Assembly: GCF_040645615.1 (NCBI RefSeq)
Contig: NZ_JBEYYO010000001.1
Coordinates: forward strand, 1 to 64,000
From: Glycomyces sp040645615
GTDB lineage: Bacteria > Actinomycetota > Actinomycetes > Mycobacteriales > Micromonosporaceae
Direction: 5' to 3'
DNA length: 64,000 bases
The notes under the pieces are model-generated. The model searched no databases, was not told where the DNA came from, and was given only the letters and a program-made list of their open reading frames with translations. Both the position numbers and the translations under genes were made by a program. Below, one piece after another: positions 23,675-32,452 of the stretch (position 1 is the first letter of the stretch; each line of letters begins with the position of its first letter).

Positions 23675-24343
23675 ATGGGCCAGGCGCAATGGACCGAAGT
23701 CGACGCGTTCCTATCATCGCTGATCGTCGGCGAAGACGAGGCCCTCACCGAGGCGACCGCCGCGGCCGGGCGGGCCGGCCTGCCGCCCATCTCCGTGTCC
23801 GCCGCCCAGGGCAAGCTGCTCTACCTGCTCGCCAAGACCCTCGGCGCGCGCCGCATCCTGGAGATCGGCACCCTCGGCGGGTACAGCGCGATCTGGATGG
23901 CGCGGGCCCTGCCCGCCGACGGGCATCTGATCAGTCTTGAGTACAGCCCCCGGCACGCCGAGGTCGCCAGTGGCAACATCGCGCGCGCGGGCCTGGTCGG
24001 CACCGTGGAGATCCGGGTCGGCGCCGCGGGGGAGACCCTCCCCAAGCTCGTGGCCGAAGGGACCGAGCCGTTCGACATGGTCTTCATCGACGCCGACAAG
24101 GGCGGCTACCCGAACTACCTCGACCGGGCGCTCGAACTGACCCGGCCCGGCAGTCTCATCGTGGCCGACAACGTGGTGCGCGGCGGGGCCGTGGCCGACG
24201 GGCTCAGCCGCGACCCGAACGTGCAGGGCGTGCGGTCCTATCTGGAGAAGGTCGCCGCCAACCCGCGCCTCGAAGGCACCGTGGTGCAGACCGTGGGCGT
24301 CAAGGGCTACGACGGGCTCTCGATCGCCCGCGTGACCTCCTAG
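23675..24343 (+). CDS. SAM-dependent O-methyltransferase (Methyltransf_3 family)
   Basis: This 222-residue class I methyltransferase of the catechol/caffeoyl-CoA type has the SAM motif ILEIGTLGGYSAIWMARALP, the acidic residue in ISLEYSP, the metal site FDMVFIDADKGGYPNYLD and IVADNVVRGG. It transfers methyl to a hydroxyl, usually with a divalent metal. The substrate is unknown. GGAAGGGG stands 6 nt upstream of the ATG. No biosynthetic gene cluster surrounds it. Confidence 0.93.
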   Translation: MGQAQWTEVDAFLSSLIVGEDEALTEATAAAGRAGLPPISVSAAQGKLLYLLAKTLGARRILEIGTLGGYSAIWMARALPADGHLISLEYSPRHAEVASGNIARAGLVGTVEIRVGAAGETLPKLVAEGTEPFDMVFIDADKGGYPNYLDRALELTRPGSLIVADNVVRGGAVADGLSRDPNVQGVRSYLEKVAANPRLEGTVVQTVGVKGYDGLSIARVTS

Positions 24344-24453
24344 ACCTGAGACCTCAAGGGGCGGTGCGCGAACGCCCGCCGCCCTCGATCGTCTCATGTG
24401 ATCTGTCCTCGCTTTCGCGGTTGAGTGCGCGCCCCTCGGGGTACTTGAACGCC

Positions 24454-25641
24454 ATGAGGATCGCAATGGTGTCCGTGCACGCCAGCCCCCTGGCCGACGT
24501 CGGCGCGGGCGCCGGAAGCCAGAGCGTCCACGTGGCGAACCTGGCCTCCGCGCTCGTCCGCCACGGCTGCGAGGTCACCGTCTACACCAGACGTGACCGG
24601 CCCGACGTGGAAGCGGCCGTGGACACTGCGGACGGCTACGCGGTCGTCCACGTCGACGCGGGCCCGGCCGAGCCCATGCCGCGCGACGACCTCCTGCCGT
24701 ACGCGACCCGCTTCGCCGAGCGTCTGGGGGAGTCCTGGGGCGTCGAGCGGCCCGACGTGGTCCACGCCCACCACTGGCTCTCCGGCCTCGCTGCGCTCCG
24801 GGTGGCGCTGCCGTTCGAGCTGCCGGTGGTCCAGACGTTCCACGGACTCGGCGCGGTCCAGGGCCGCCACCTCGGCGCGGCCGACCCGAGCCCGCGCGAA
24901 CGCCCCGGCGTCGAACGCGAGATCGGCACTCGATCCGAGGCGGTCATCGCGACCTGCGAAGACGAGGCCGCCGAACTCATCGCCGCAGGTGTCCCGGGCG
25001 AAAAGGTCGCGGTGGTCCCCGGCGGCGTCGACCTCGACCGGTTCTGCCCGGTCGGGACAGTCGGTGCCGGAGTCGTAGGCGGACGCAACGGCCGCTCGCG
25101 GCTCGTAGCCGCCGGGAAGCTCCTGCGCCGCAAAGGCTTCGACCTGGCCGTGGCTTCGCTGCGGTACCTGCCCGCTACCGAACTCGTGATCGCGGGCGGA
25201 CCCGCTGAACGCTCGGGCGATCCGGAACCGGCCCGGCTCCGCTGGGTCGCGCAGGAATGCGGAGTGGCCGACCGGCTGATCCTGCCCGGCGCGGTGGCGC
25301 ACGACGCGATGCCCGCGCTCTACCGGGCCTCGGAGGTCGCGGTCTGCACGGCTTGGTACGAGCCGCTGGGGATGGTCGCGCTGGAAGCGATGGCCTGCGG
25401 GGTCCCGGTCGTCGGCACGGCGGTCGGAGCCTTGGGCGACATCGTCGAAGACGGCGTCACCGGCGCACTGGTGCGAAGCCACGACCCGGCGGCGTTCGCC
25501 GCCGCGGTCCGGCCCTTCCTCGAAGACGACGACCTGCGACTGCGAGCAGGGCTCGCCGCCCGCTCCCGAGCCTGCGCGGGCCACGCCTGGGAGGCCGTGG
25601 CCGCCTCGACCTTGAAAACGTACGATCAGGCGCTCAGGTAA
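24454..25641 (+). CDS. glycosyltransferase family 4 protein
   Basis: This 395-residue GT-B enzyme has an N-terminal acceptor domain starting MVSVHASPLADVGAGAGSQSVHVANLASAL and VVHAHHWLSG. Its C-terminal donor domain has LVAAGKLLRRKGFDLAV and the nucleotide-binding PLGMVALEAMACGVPVVGTAVGALGDIVEDG.TG. The design matches GT4 enzymes such as MshA- or PimB-like proteins that retain anomeric configuration. Donor and acceptor cannot be named. The ATG at 24454 is the first that matches the family N-terminus; no Shine-Dalgarno sequence is clear. Confidence 0.9.
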   Translation: MRIAMVSVHASPLADVGAGAGSQSVHVANLASALVRHGCEVTVYTRRDRPDVEAAVDTADGYAVVHVDAGPAEPMPRDDLLPYATRFAERLGESWGVERPDVVHAHHWLSGLAALRVALPFELPVVQTFHGLGAVQGRHLGAADPSPRERPGVEREIGTRSEAVIATCEDEAAELIAAGVPGEKVAVVPGGVDLDRFCPVGTVGAGVVGGRNGRSRLVAAGKLLRRKGFDLAVASLRYLPATELVIAGGPAERSGDPEPARLRWVAQECGVADRLILPGAVAHDAMPALYRASEVAVCTAWYEPLGMVALEAMACGVPVVGTAVGALGDIVEDGVTGALVRSHDPAAFAAAVRPFLEDDDLRLRAGLAARSRACAGHAWEAVAASTLKTYDQALR

Positions 25642-25818
25642 CGACGGGGCGGGTTCGGTGGGCGGCTCGCAAACCGGCGACGCGAGGACCGAAGGGATCG
25701 GGCGGTGCCGCGGGCTTGGCGAGCGGCTCGCGAGGCGTGCGGCGGTTGAGGCCGAGCGGCGCGGGACGGGCGGGCGTTTCCGCGGAGTCGGGGTGCGATT
25801 GCCCGGCCGGGCCTGCGC

Positions 25819-26616
25819 TCACCGCTTCTGGTAGTCCGCGAACCTTCTCAGCACCACTCCTATCAACCTCGCCATGAGCTTGCGGGGGCGTCTCGGCATC
25901 AGGTGTGCTTCCGGAGCGTTTCGCCAGTCCGGGACCACGTAACCCCTGTCGCGGTCCAGGGCCCGGAGGGACTGGCGCACTATCGCGTCCGGGTCGGCCA
26001 GGAGCCAGCCCAGGCGTTTGCGGTCGTAGCGGATGCCGTTCGCGATCGGGAAGCCCGTGTCCACCGGCCCCGGGCACACCGCCAGGACCTTGACGCCCGT
26101 GCCGCGCGTCTCCACCCACAGGCCCAGGCTGTAGTTCACCACGAACGCCTTCGTGGCCGCGTACAGCGCCATGTACGGCTGCGCCTGGAATCCCGCCATC
26201 GACGCCACGTTCACCACCGAACCCGAACCCCGCGCCACCATCGCCGGCAGGAACCGCGACACCAGGCCCGCGACCGCGACCACGTTCACCATCGCCACGT
26301 CGCGGCTGTACTCGGGGTCCATCTCCACGTCCCGGCCGAACGTCCCTATCCCCGCGTTGTTCACCAGCACCTCGACCTCGGCCCCGGCCGATTCCACCGC
26401 CGCGCCGACCCGTTCGGCCGCGCCCGGTTCGGCCAGGTCGGCCGCCACCACGATCACGCGCGCCCCGTGCCGCTCCCGCAGCCGCGCCGCCACCTCGTCC
26501 AGCCGCGCCTCGCTGCGCGCGACGAGCACCAAGTCCATGCCCCGCTTCGCCAACCGCTCCGCGAAGGCCGCGCCGATGCCCGAAGAAGCACCCGTGACCA
26601 GCGCCCACGACCCCAT
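25819..26616 (-). CDS. short-chain dehydrogenase/reductase
   Basis: This 265-residue classical SDR has TGASSGIGAAFAERLA for cofactor binding, VLVNNAGIGTFG, catalytic Ser in VNVASMAGF and Tyr/Lys in YMALYAATKAFV, then CPGPVDTGF. It belongs to the DltE-like/YqjQ-type SDRs with a C-terminal basic helix (RRPRKLMARLIGVVLRRFADYQKR region). The substrate is unknown. GGGAGA is 9 nt before the ATG. It is convergent with the GT4 gene (177 nt with no visible gene) and divergent from a sensor kinase. Confidence 0.9.
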   Translation of the reverse strand: MGSWALVTGASSGIGAAFAERLAKRGMDLVLVARSEARLDEVAARLRERHGARVIVVAADLAEPGAAERVGAAVESAGAEVEVLVNNAGIGTFGRDVEMDPEYSRDVAMVNVVAVAGLVSRFLPAMVARGSGSVVNVASMAGFQAQPYMALYAATKAFVVNYSLGLWVETRGTGVKVLAVCPGPVDTGFPIANGIRYDRKRLGWLLADPDAIVRQSLRALDRDRGYVVPDWRNAPEAHLMPRRPRKLMARLIGVVLRRFADYQKR

Positions 26617-26722
26617 GCCCGCACTCTCCCGCCTCGAACGACGCGGCCCAGCCTAGCCACACCCGACCGTGGACGGTCGCGCCGCAGGTCGGGGCCCCTC
26701 CTGCGGGTACGCTTGCCGCACC

Positions 26723-28039
26723 ATGTCAATGCCGGCGAATCCCATCACGCGCCGACTGGCCCTCCCAGGCTGGTCGGTCCTGCGCTTCAGCCTCACCGTC
26801 GTCGCCGCCGTACTCCTAGCCGCCGCGATCGTCACCGGCGCCCTCGTCGTGTTCTGGATCGGCATCCCCGTCGCCGTCGGCGTGTTCCTCGCCATCCGCG
26901 TCTGGGCCAACTCGCAGCGGCGCATCATCGGCGAGCAGCTCGGCGTCGACATCCCCTGCCCCTACCGCGAACGCCCCAAGGCCCGCATCGACCAGCAGGC
27001 CCTCTGGCTCATCCGCGAGGCCGCGACCTGGCGCGACGTGGCCTGGCTCGCCATCGACGCGACCCTCGGGTTCCTCGTCAACCTCATCTACCTCTGCGTC
27101 TTCGGCGTCGCCGTCTACTACCTCGTACAGCCGCTGCTCTTGGTCACGGTCTTCCAGTCCGCGCCGATCCCCGTCGTCAACGACTTCGGCTTCTACGACT
27201 TCGACACCCCCGCCAAGACCCTCATGCTGGTCCCGCTCGCGCTGGCCTGCGGCGCGGCCTGGTGGCGCTGGGGCGAACTGTTCCTGCGCTGGTACTCCCA
27301 CCTCGGGGTCCTCCTGCTCGGCCCGACCTCGAACGCGGTCCTCACCGCCCGCGTCTCGGAGCTGCGGCAGTCCCGCGACGCCACGGCCGACCACGCGGCC
27401 GCCGAGCTGCGGCGCATCGAACGCGACCTCCACGACGGCGCGCAGGCCCGCATCGCCGCGCTGAGTCTCACCCTCGGCATGGCCGAGGAACTGCTCGACC
27501 ACGGCAAGCCCGACAAGGCCGCGCCGCTCGTGACCGAGGCCCGCCAGACCTGCTCCGACGTGCTCGAAGAGATCCGCCAGCTCGTGCGCGGCATCCACCC
27601 GCCGGTCCTGGCCGACCGCGGGTTCACCGGGGCGCTCCAGGCGATGGCCCTGGACCACCCGCTGCCGGTCTCGGTCGTCGACCGGCTCCACGACAAGCTG
27701 CCCGCGCCGCTCGAAGCGGCCGCGTACTTCGCGACCAACGAGGTCCTCACCAACATCACCAAGCACGCCGAGGCCACGCAGGTGCAGGTCATCGTCCACC
27801 ACGAACACGGCCAGGTCGAGATCGAGGTCCGCGACGACGGCCGCGGCGGCGCCGCCGTGTGCCCCGGCGGGGGCCTGGACGGCGTTCGGAGCCGCCTGGC
27901 CGCGTTCGACGGGACCCTCACCGTCGAGAGCCCCGAAGGCGGACCCACCCGGGTCCTCATGACCCTCCCCGCCGTGGCGACCGGGCGGCGCGAGCCCGAT
28001 AATGCGTCCAGGGTCGCGCCGACCGCCGACGCGGCCTGA
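26723..28039 (+). CDS. NarL-type sensor histidine kinase with PF13796-like sensor domain
   Basis: This 438-residue membrane kinase has four hydrophobic segments in the first 210 residues, in the arrangement of the putative sensor domain common in actinomycetes. The HisKA_3 box is RRIERDLHDGAQARIAALSLTLGMAEE (His at about residue 238), and the ATPase domain has NEVLTNITKHAEAT and VRDDGRGGA. The tail after about residue 418 is disordered. It is followed after 15 nt by its response regulator. The signal is unknown. The start ATG at 26723 lacks a clear ribosome-binding site; 26729 is possible. Confidence 0.9.
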   Translation: MSMPANPITRRLALPGWSVLRFSLTVVAAVLLAAAIVTGALVVFWIGIPVAVGVFLAIRVWANSQRRIIGEQLGVDIPCPYRERPKARIDQQALWLIREAATWRDVAWLAIDATLGFLVNLIYLCVFGVAVYYLVQPLLLVTVFQSAPIPVVNDFGFYDFDTPAKTLMLVPLALACGAAWWRWGELFLRWYSHLGVLLLGPTSNAVLTARVSELRQSRDATADHAAAELRRIERDLHDGAQARIAALSLTLGMAEELLDHGKPDKAAPLVTEARQTCSDVLEEIRQLVRGIHPPVLADRGFTGALQAMALDHPLPVSVVDRLHDKLPAPLEAAAYFATNEVLTNITKHAEATQVQVIVHHEHGQVEIEVRDDGRGGAAVCPGGGLDGVRSRLAAFDGTLTVESPEGGPTRVLMTLPAVATGRREPDNASRVAPTADAA

Positions 28040-28054
28040 GAACGGGAGCACCAC

Positions 28055-28696
28055 ATGGACGTCGTCCTCGCCGAAGACCACTCGCTGCTGCGCGACGGCC
28101 TGACCCGCATGCTCGAAGCGCACGACTGCACCGTGGTCGAAGCGGTCGACAACGGGCCCTCGCTGGCCGCCGCGTTGCTCAAGCACCGGCCCGACGTGGC
28201 CGTGGTCGACATCCGGCTCCCGCCCACGTTCAAGGACGAGGGCCTGCGGGCCGCGATCGAGGCCCGCCGCCACATCCCGGCCCTGCCGATCCTGGTGCTC
28301 TCCCAGTACGTCGAGCAGCTGTACGCGCGCGAGCTCCTCGGCGACCGCCGCGGCGGGGTCGGCTACCTCCTCAAGGACCGCGTCTCGAACGTCACCGAGT
28401 TCATCGAGGCGCTGCGCCGCGTCGCCGCCGGAGGCACCGCGATGGACCCCGAAGTGGTCGCGAGCCTCCTGGGCCGCCAGCAGAACCGGCTCGAATCGCT
28501 CACGCCCCGCGAGAAGGAGGTGCTGGGGCTCATGGCCGAAGGACGCACCAACGCCGCGATCGCCTCGGCCCTGTTCGTGACCGAGAAGGCCGTGGGCAAG
28601 CACTCGGCGAACGTGTTCCGCAAGCTCGGCCTCGGCCAGTCCGAGGACGACAACCGCCGCGTCCTCGCCGTCCTCGCCTACCTCGAGGACAACTAA
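28055..28696 (+). CDS. NarL/LuxR-type response regulator
   Basis: This 213-residue protein has a receiver domain (acidic pocket EDH, phospho-Asp in VAVVDIRLPP, Lys in YLLKDRV) and a LuxR HTH (LTPREKEVLGLMAEGRTNAAIASALFVTEKAVGKHSANVFRKLGL region). Its partner is the kinase gene 15 nt upstream. The end lies only 15 nt from the convergent end of a second response regulator gene. Confidence 0.93.
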   Translation: MDVVLAEDHSLLRDGLTRMLEAHDCTVVEAVDNGPSLAAALLKHRPDVAVVDIRLPPTFKDEGLRAAIEARRHIPALPILVLSQYVEQLYARELLGDRRGGVGYLLKDRVSNVTEFIEALRRVAAGGTAMDPEVVASLLGRQQNRLESLTPREKEVLGLMAEGRTNAAIASALFVTEKAVGKHSANVFRKLGLGQSEDDNRRVLAVLAYLEDN

Positions 28697-28711
28697 GCGG
28701 CGCATGCCGCC

Positions 28712-29377
28712 TCACCGCCCCTTGGGACTGAGCAGGCCCCGCTCGTAGGCCGCCGCGACGGCCGCGGCTCGGTCGTTGACGCCGAGCTTCGCGTACACGT
28801 GCAGCAGGTGGGTCTTGATCGTGGCCTCCGAGATGAACAGCTCCTTGGCCGCCTCGCGGTTGCCGCGGCCCTTCGCGACGAGCGCGAGCACCTCCAGCTC
28901 GCGGTCGCTCAACGGTCCCGGCGCGGCCGCGGGCTTGCGAACCCGGTCCATGAGCAGCGACGCCACCGCCGGGGCGAGCACGGTGCCGCCCTCGTGCGCG
29001 GTGCGGATCGCGCGGCGCAGCTCCTCGGGCGAGGCGTCCTTGAGCAGGTATCCGCTCGCGCCCGCCTCGATCGCGGGCAGCACGTCCGCGTCGGTGTCGT
29101 ACGTGGTCAGCACCAGGACCTTCGCGGCCGAACCACGCGCGGCCAGTTCGCGGATCGCGGTCACGCCGTCCCCGCCGGGCATCCGCAGGTCCATGAGCAC
29201 CACGTCCGGTTCCAGCGCGGTCGCCCGCTCGACCGCGGCCCGGCCGTCAGGGGCGTCGCCCACGACCTCGATGCCGTCGCCGTGCCCGAACACGCTGCGC
29301 AGACCGTCCCGGACGATCGGGTGGTCGTCCACGATGAGCAGTCGAATACCGTTGGGGGACAAGGCTTCAGCGGACAT
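28712..29377 (-). CDS. NarL/LuxR-type response regulator of the ABC exporter operon
   Basis: This 221-residue regulator has IVDDHPIVRDGLRSV, phospho-Asp in VVLMDLRMPGGDG, YLLKDASPEEL and a LuxR HTH (LSDRELEVLALVAKG...ATIKTHLLHVYAKLGVNDR). Its start overlaps the kinase gene end by 11 nt, so the two are translationally coupled. It is the last gene of the ATPase-permease-kinase-regulator operon and most likely controls that operon. Confidence 0.94.
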   Translation of the reverse strand: MSAEALSPNGIRLLIVDDHPIVRDGLRSVFGHGDGIEVVGDAPDGRAAVERATALEPDVVLMDLRMPGGDGVTAIRELAARGSAAKVLVLTTYDTDADVLPAIEAGASGYLLKDASPEELRRAIRTAHEGGTVLAPAVASLLMDRVRKPAAAPGPLSDRELEVLALVAKGRGNREAAKELFISEATIKTHLLHVYAKLGVNDRAAAVAAAYERGLLSPKGR

Positions 29378-30620
29378 CGGCCGCCGCCAGCGGAATCGCG
29401 GGGACGTTCGCGGACACCACGGTGCCCCCGCCCGGCTCCGACTCGATCGTGACGCTCCCGGCGAGGCGCCCCACCCGCTGCCGCATCGCCGCGAGCCCGA
29501 AACCGTGGCGCGCGCTGGAGGTGACCCGGTCCGGGTCGAACCCGCGGCCGTCGTCCCTCACGTCGAGCGCCACCTCGTCGTCCATGTACGAGAGCGTGAG
29601 ACCCACGCGCCCGGCCTCGGCGTGCTTGCGCACGTTGGTGAGCGCCTCCTGCGCGGTGCGCAGCAGCGTCACCTCGACCTCCGGGTGCATCGGCCGGGCG
29701 TCCCCGGTGGTCGTGACCGCCGCGTCGACCCCGTTCGCCGCCGACCACTTCGCGGCCTCCTCGGCGAGCGCCTCGGGCAGCTGCGCGGTCTCCAATGTGG
29801 AGGGCCCGATGGCCTGCACGGTGCGCCGGGCCTCGTCCAGACTCGACCGGGCCAGTTCGGCCGCGCTGTCGAGATGGCGGCGGCGGTCGTCCCCGTCGGC
29901 CTCGTCCGCGGCGTGGAGCTGCGCGATGATCCCCGCCAGACCCTGCGCGACGGTGTCGTGGATGTCCCGGGCCAGGCGCTGGCGCTCGTCCAGGACACCG
30001 GCCTCGCGGGCCTGGGTCAGCAGTTGCATGTGCAGGCCCGCGTTCTCTTCGAGCGCCTCCTCGCGGGCCTGGAGCGCCTCCTGGCGTTCGGCCGTGAGCT
30101 GGGTGATCTTGTCCCCGATGAGGAACGCGCCGATGATCGCGGCCGACTGCACCACCACGACCACGCAGAACACCACGATGAGCTGCGTGCCGCCTTCGAG
30201 CATCCCCATGTTGACCACGAAGGACGCGCCGGTGATCGCGGCGGCGGTGAGCGCGAACGGCCGCAGCAACCCCGCGTGGAAGAACGCGGTGATGACGAAC
30301 ACGAAGAACAGGAGGTCCCGGCTCACCAGGACCGCGCCCAGGGCGAGCATCACGAACAGGTACACCGTCAGGCGCACCGGGGCGTTCTCGCGGTCCGGTC
30401 CGATCCTGGTGAACGCCAGGAACACCCATGCGGCCGTGGCGATCACGATCCCCGCCGTGGTCACCTGGTACGAGGTCGAACGGTCCGAGACCGCGAGGCT
30501 CAGCGCCCAGCCCACCGCCAACGTGCCGTACGGCAGGATCCCCAGGACCCTGCCGTACGCGCGGTCGAGCCGCGACTCGTCCTCGCCGAATTCCTCCGCC
30601 ATTCGCGGCATCATCGCCAT
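29367..30620 (-). CDS. sensor histidine kinase, NarL type, of the ABC exporter operon
   Basis: This 417-residue protein has about six transmembrane helices in the first 175 residues, a linking coiled coil (about 175-210), the HisKA_3 box LDERQRLARDIHDTVAQGLAG (His near 220) and an ATPase domain with AQEALTNVRKHAEA and VRDDGRGFDPD. The helix bundle with almost no outer loops resembles intramembrane-sensing kinases such as DesK/LiaS types, which watch the membrane or an associated transporter. GGGAG stands 7 nt before the ATG at 30620. The permease stop is 4 nt upstream. Confidence 0.92.
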   Translation of the reverse strand: MAMMPRMAEEFGEDESRLDRAYGRVLGILPYGTLAVGWALSLAVSDRSTSYQVTTAGIVIATAAWVFLAFTRIGPDRENAPVRLTVYLFVMLALGAVLVSRDLLFFVFVITAFFHAGLLRPFALTAAAITGASFVVNMGMLEGGTQLIVVFCVVVVVQSAAIIGAFLIGDKITQLTAERQEALQAREEALEENAGLHMQLLTQAREAGVLDERQRLARDIHDTVAQGLAGIIAQLHAADEADGDDRRRHLDSAAELARSSLDEARRTVQAIGPSTLETAQLPEALAEEAAKWSAANGVDAAVTTTGDARPMHPEVEVTLLRTAQEALTNVRKHAEAGRVGLTLSYMDDEVALDVRDDGRGFDPDRVTSSARHGFGLAAMRQRVGRLAGSVTIESEPGGGTVVSANVPAIPLAAADVR

Positions 30621-30624
30621 GCCC

Positions 30625-31359
30625 TTACTCCCACTTGAAGACCCTGGCCGAGACCAGTCCGAGGCCCAGGGTGACGGCTCCCATTATGACCAACGGGAGG
30701 ACCGGCGGCGCCGTGCCGGTCCAGGCGTCCAGCAGCACCCCGACGCCCGGCGGGATGTAGTTCGCGATGCGGGCGATCGAGTCCGGGAGCATCGACAGCG
30801 GGACGTACACACCGCCGAAGAACATCACCGACATGAACAGGATCGTCGAGAACGTCTGCGCCACACGGGCGTTCGGGGCGAGTGCGGCCACGACCAGCCC
30901 GAGCGAGAACACCGCGGCGATGCCGAGGACGAACGCGACCGCGAATCCGACCGGGTGCTGGGGCAGTGGCACCCCGATGACGAGGCGGCCGGCGACCACC
31001 ACGAGCAGGGCCGCGATGAGCGCGGTGCCGAGGCCGACGAGCAGCTGCGCGCCGAGCAGCGCGCCCGGCGGGATCGGGGTGGTGCGCATGCGCCGCAGCA
31101 TGCCGCGCTCGCGGTAGGTCGCGATGACGCCCGGCATGATCGCCAGGCCCATCACCGCCACCGACATGACCAGCACCGACGGGGCGTAGTAGTCGATGAA
31201 CCGGATGCCGCCGAGCTCGTCGTTGCGTTCCCGCAGCAGCGGGACCGATCCGAGGCCGAGCAGGATCGCCGTGGGCAGGATGAGGCTCAGGACGACCGCG
31301 AGCGGGTCGCGGAACAGCAGGCGGATCTCGATCTTGGTGAGGTGTGCGAATGAGGACAT
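30625..31359 (-). CDS. ABC-2 type exporter permease
   Basis: This 244-residue protein has six hydrophobic helices and the ABC-2 pattern: an N-terminal IEIRLLFRDPLAVVLSLILP, a long central YRERGMLRRMRTTPIPP coupling loop, and GGVYVPLSMLPDSI....IPPG near the end. AAGGAG lies 6 nt before the ATG. It sits 10 nt after the ATPase gene. Such permeases export drugs, peptides or lipids. Confidence 0.93.
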   Translation of the reverse strand: MSSFAHLTKIEIRLLFRDPLAVVLSLILPTAILLGLGSVPLLRERNDELGGIRFIDYYAPSVLVMSVAVMGLAIMPGVIATYRERGMLRRMRTTPIPPGALLGAQLLVGLGTALIAALLVVVAGRLVIGVPLPQHPVGFAVAFVLGIAAVFSLGLVVAALAPNARVAQTFSTILFMSVMFFGGVYVPLSMLPDSIARIANYIPPGVGVLLDAWTGTAPPVLPLVIMGAVTLGLGLVSARVFKWE

Positions 31360-31369
31360 GGGGTGCTCC

Positions 31370-32281
31370 TTAAGGGTGGTCGAGGGATCGGCCGGTGAGG
31401 GCCACGAACGCGTCGTCGAGGGTCGCCTGCTCCACGCGCAGGTCGGCGGCCACGATGTGGTTGACCGCGAGCAGCGAGGCCACGGCCGAGAGGAGGTTCC
31501 CGCGGCCCGAGACGATGACCTGCCCGCCCGAGCGGTCCACGGCCGCCACCTCTGGGAGCGCGAGCAGCAGCGCGTCGTCGAGCGGCCGCGAAGGCTTGAA
31601 CCGCACTCGCTGCTCCTCGCCCGCGCGGGCCGCGAGCCCGGCCGGGGTGTCGATCGCGGCGACCTTGCCCGAGTCGATCACCGCGAGCCGGTCGCAGAGC
31701 CGCTCGGCCTCGTCCATGAAGTGCGTGACCAGCACGATCGTGACGCCGGAGGCGCGGACCTCCTCGACGAGGTCCCACGTGTCGCGGCGGGCCTGCGGGT
31801 CGAGCCCGGTGGTCAGCTCGTCCAGGACCGCCACGCGCGGGTTCCCGATGAGCGCCAACGCGATCGAGAGGCGCTGGCGCTGCCCGCCCGAGAGCTTCGC
31901 GAAGGGGGCCTTGCGCTTCTCTTCGAGGCCGAGCATCCGGATCAGGTGCGCGGGGTCGGCCGGGTCGCGGTAGAACGAGGCGTAGAGGTTCAGAGCCTCT
32001 TCGACCCTCATGTGGTCGGGGAGGCTGCTCTCCTGGAGCTGCGCCCCGAGGACCTGCTTGAGCTCGCGCCCGTCGCGCCGCGGGTCGAGGCCGAGCACCG
32101 AGACCGACCCGGAGTCGGGCTTGCGCAGGCCCTCGACGCACTCGACCGTGGTGGTCTTGCCCGCGCCGTTGGGGCCGAGGATGCCGAAGATCTCGCCTTC
32201 CTCCACCGTGAACGAGACACCGTCCACGGCGCGATGCGACCCGTACTGCTTGACCAGGTCCTTGACTTCGATGACCGCCAT
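31370..32281 (-). CDS. ABC-2 exporter ATP-binding protein (DrrA-like)
   Basis: This 303-residue protein has Walker A GPNGAGKTTT, a Q-loop LQES, signature LSGGQRQRLSIALAL, Walker B VAVLDELTTGLD (Leu in place of the usual Pro after the Glu) and H-loop LVTHFMDEAE. The C-terminal 80 residues form the extra domain of DrrA-like ATPases. AAAGGAGA precedes the ATG at 32281. It is the first gene of a four-gene operon with a NarL-type two-component system; promoter elements should lie between it and the divergent DJ-1 gene. Confidence 0.94.
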   Translation of the reverse strand: MAVIEVKDLVKQYGSHRAVDGVSFTVEEGEIFGILGPNGAGKTTTVECVEGLRKPDSGSVSVLGLDPRRDGRELKQVLGAQLQESSLPDHMRVEEALNLYASFYRDPADPAHLIRMLGLEEKRKAPFAKLSGGQRQRLSIALALIGNPRVAVLDELTTGLDPQARRDTWDLVEEVRASGVTIVLVTHFMDEAERLCDRLAVIDSGKVAAIDTPAGLAARAGEEQRVRFKPSRPLDDALLLALPEVAAVDRSGGQVIVSGRGNLLSAVASLLAVNHIVAADLRVEQATLDDAFVALTGRSLDHP

Positions 32282-32369
32282 GCCGGTCTCCTTTCTGCGT
32301 GCCCCCAACGATGCCGCCGAATCGCGCTCGGGCCATCGCCCGAGGGGCGGAGCGGTCGGCTGATTCGGG

Positions 32370-32391
32370 CGATCAACCGATCGGTTGATCG
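32370..32391. promoter_or_regulatory. perfect 22-bp palindrome between ABC operon and DJ-1 gene
   Basis: CGATCAACCGA is followed at once by its exact reverse complement. It lies 88 nt from the ATPase gene start and immediately before the DJ-1/MarR promoter, so it could serve either side, for example the NarL-type regulator of the ABC operon. Confidence 0.6.
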
Positions 32392-32396
32392 CTTGT

Positions 32397-32425
32397 TTGA
32401 CAGCATGTTGTCAACATGGTAGTCT
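32397..32425 (+). promoter_or_regulatory. promoter of the DJ-1/marR operon overlapped by MarR-type operator
   Basis: TTGACA (32397-32402) and TAGTCT (32420-32425) are 17 bp apart. The spacer region holds CATGTTG-T-CAACATG (32404-32418), a perfect inverted repeat, and TTGACA pairs with TGTCAA at 32409-32414. A repressor bound here would cover both promoter boxes; the MarR protein of the operon is the obvious candidate. Confidence 0.78.
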
Positions 32426-32452
32426 GCTGTCATAACAACGATGGAGGACGAC

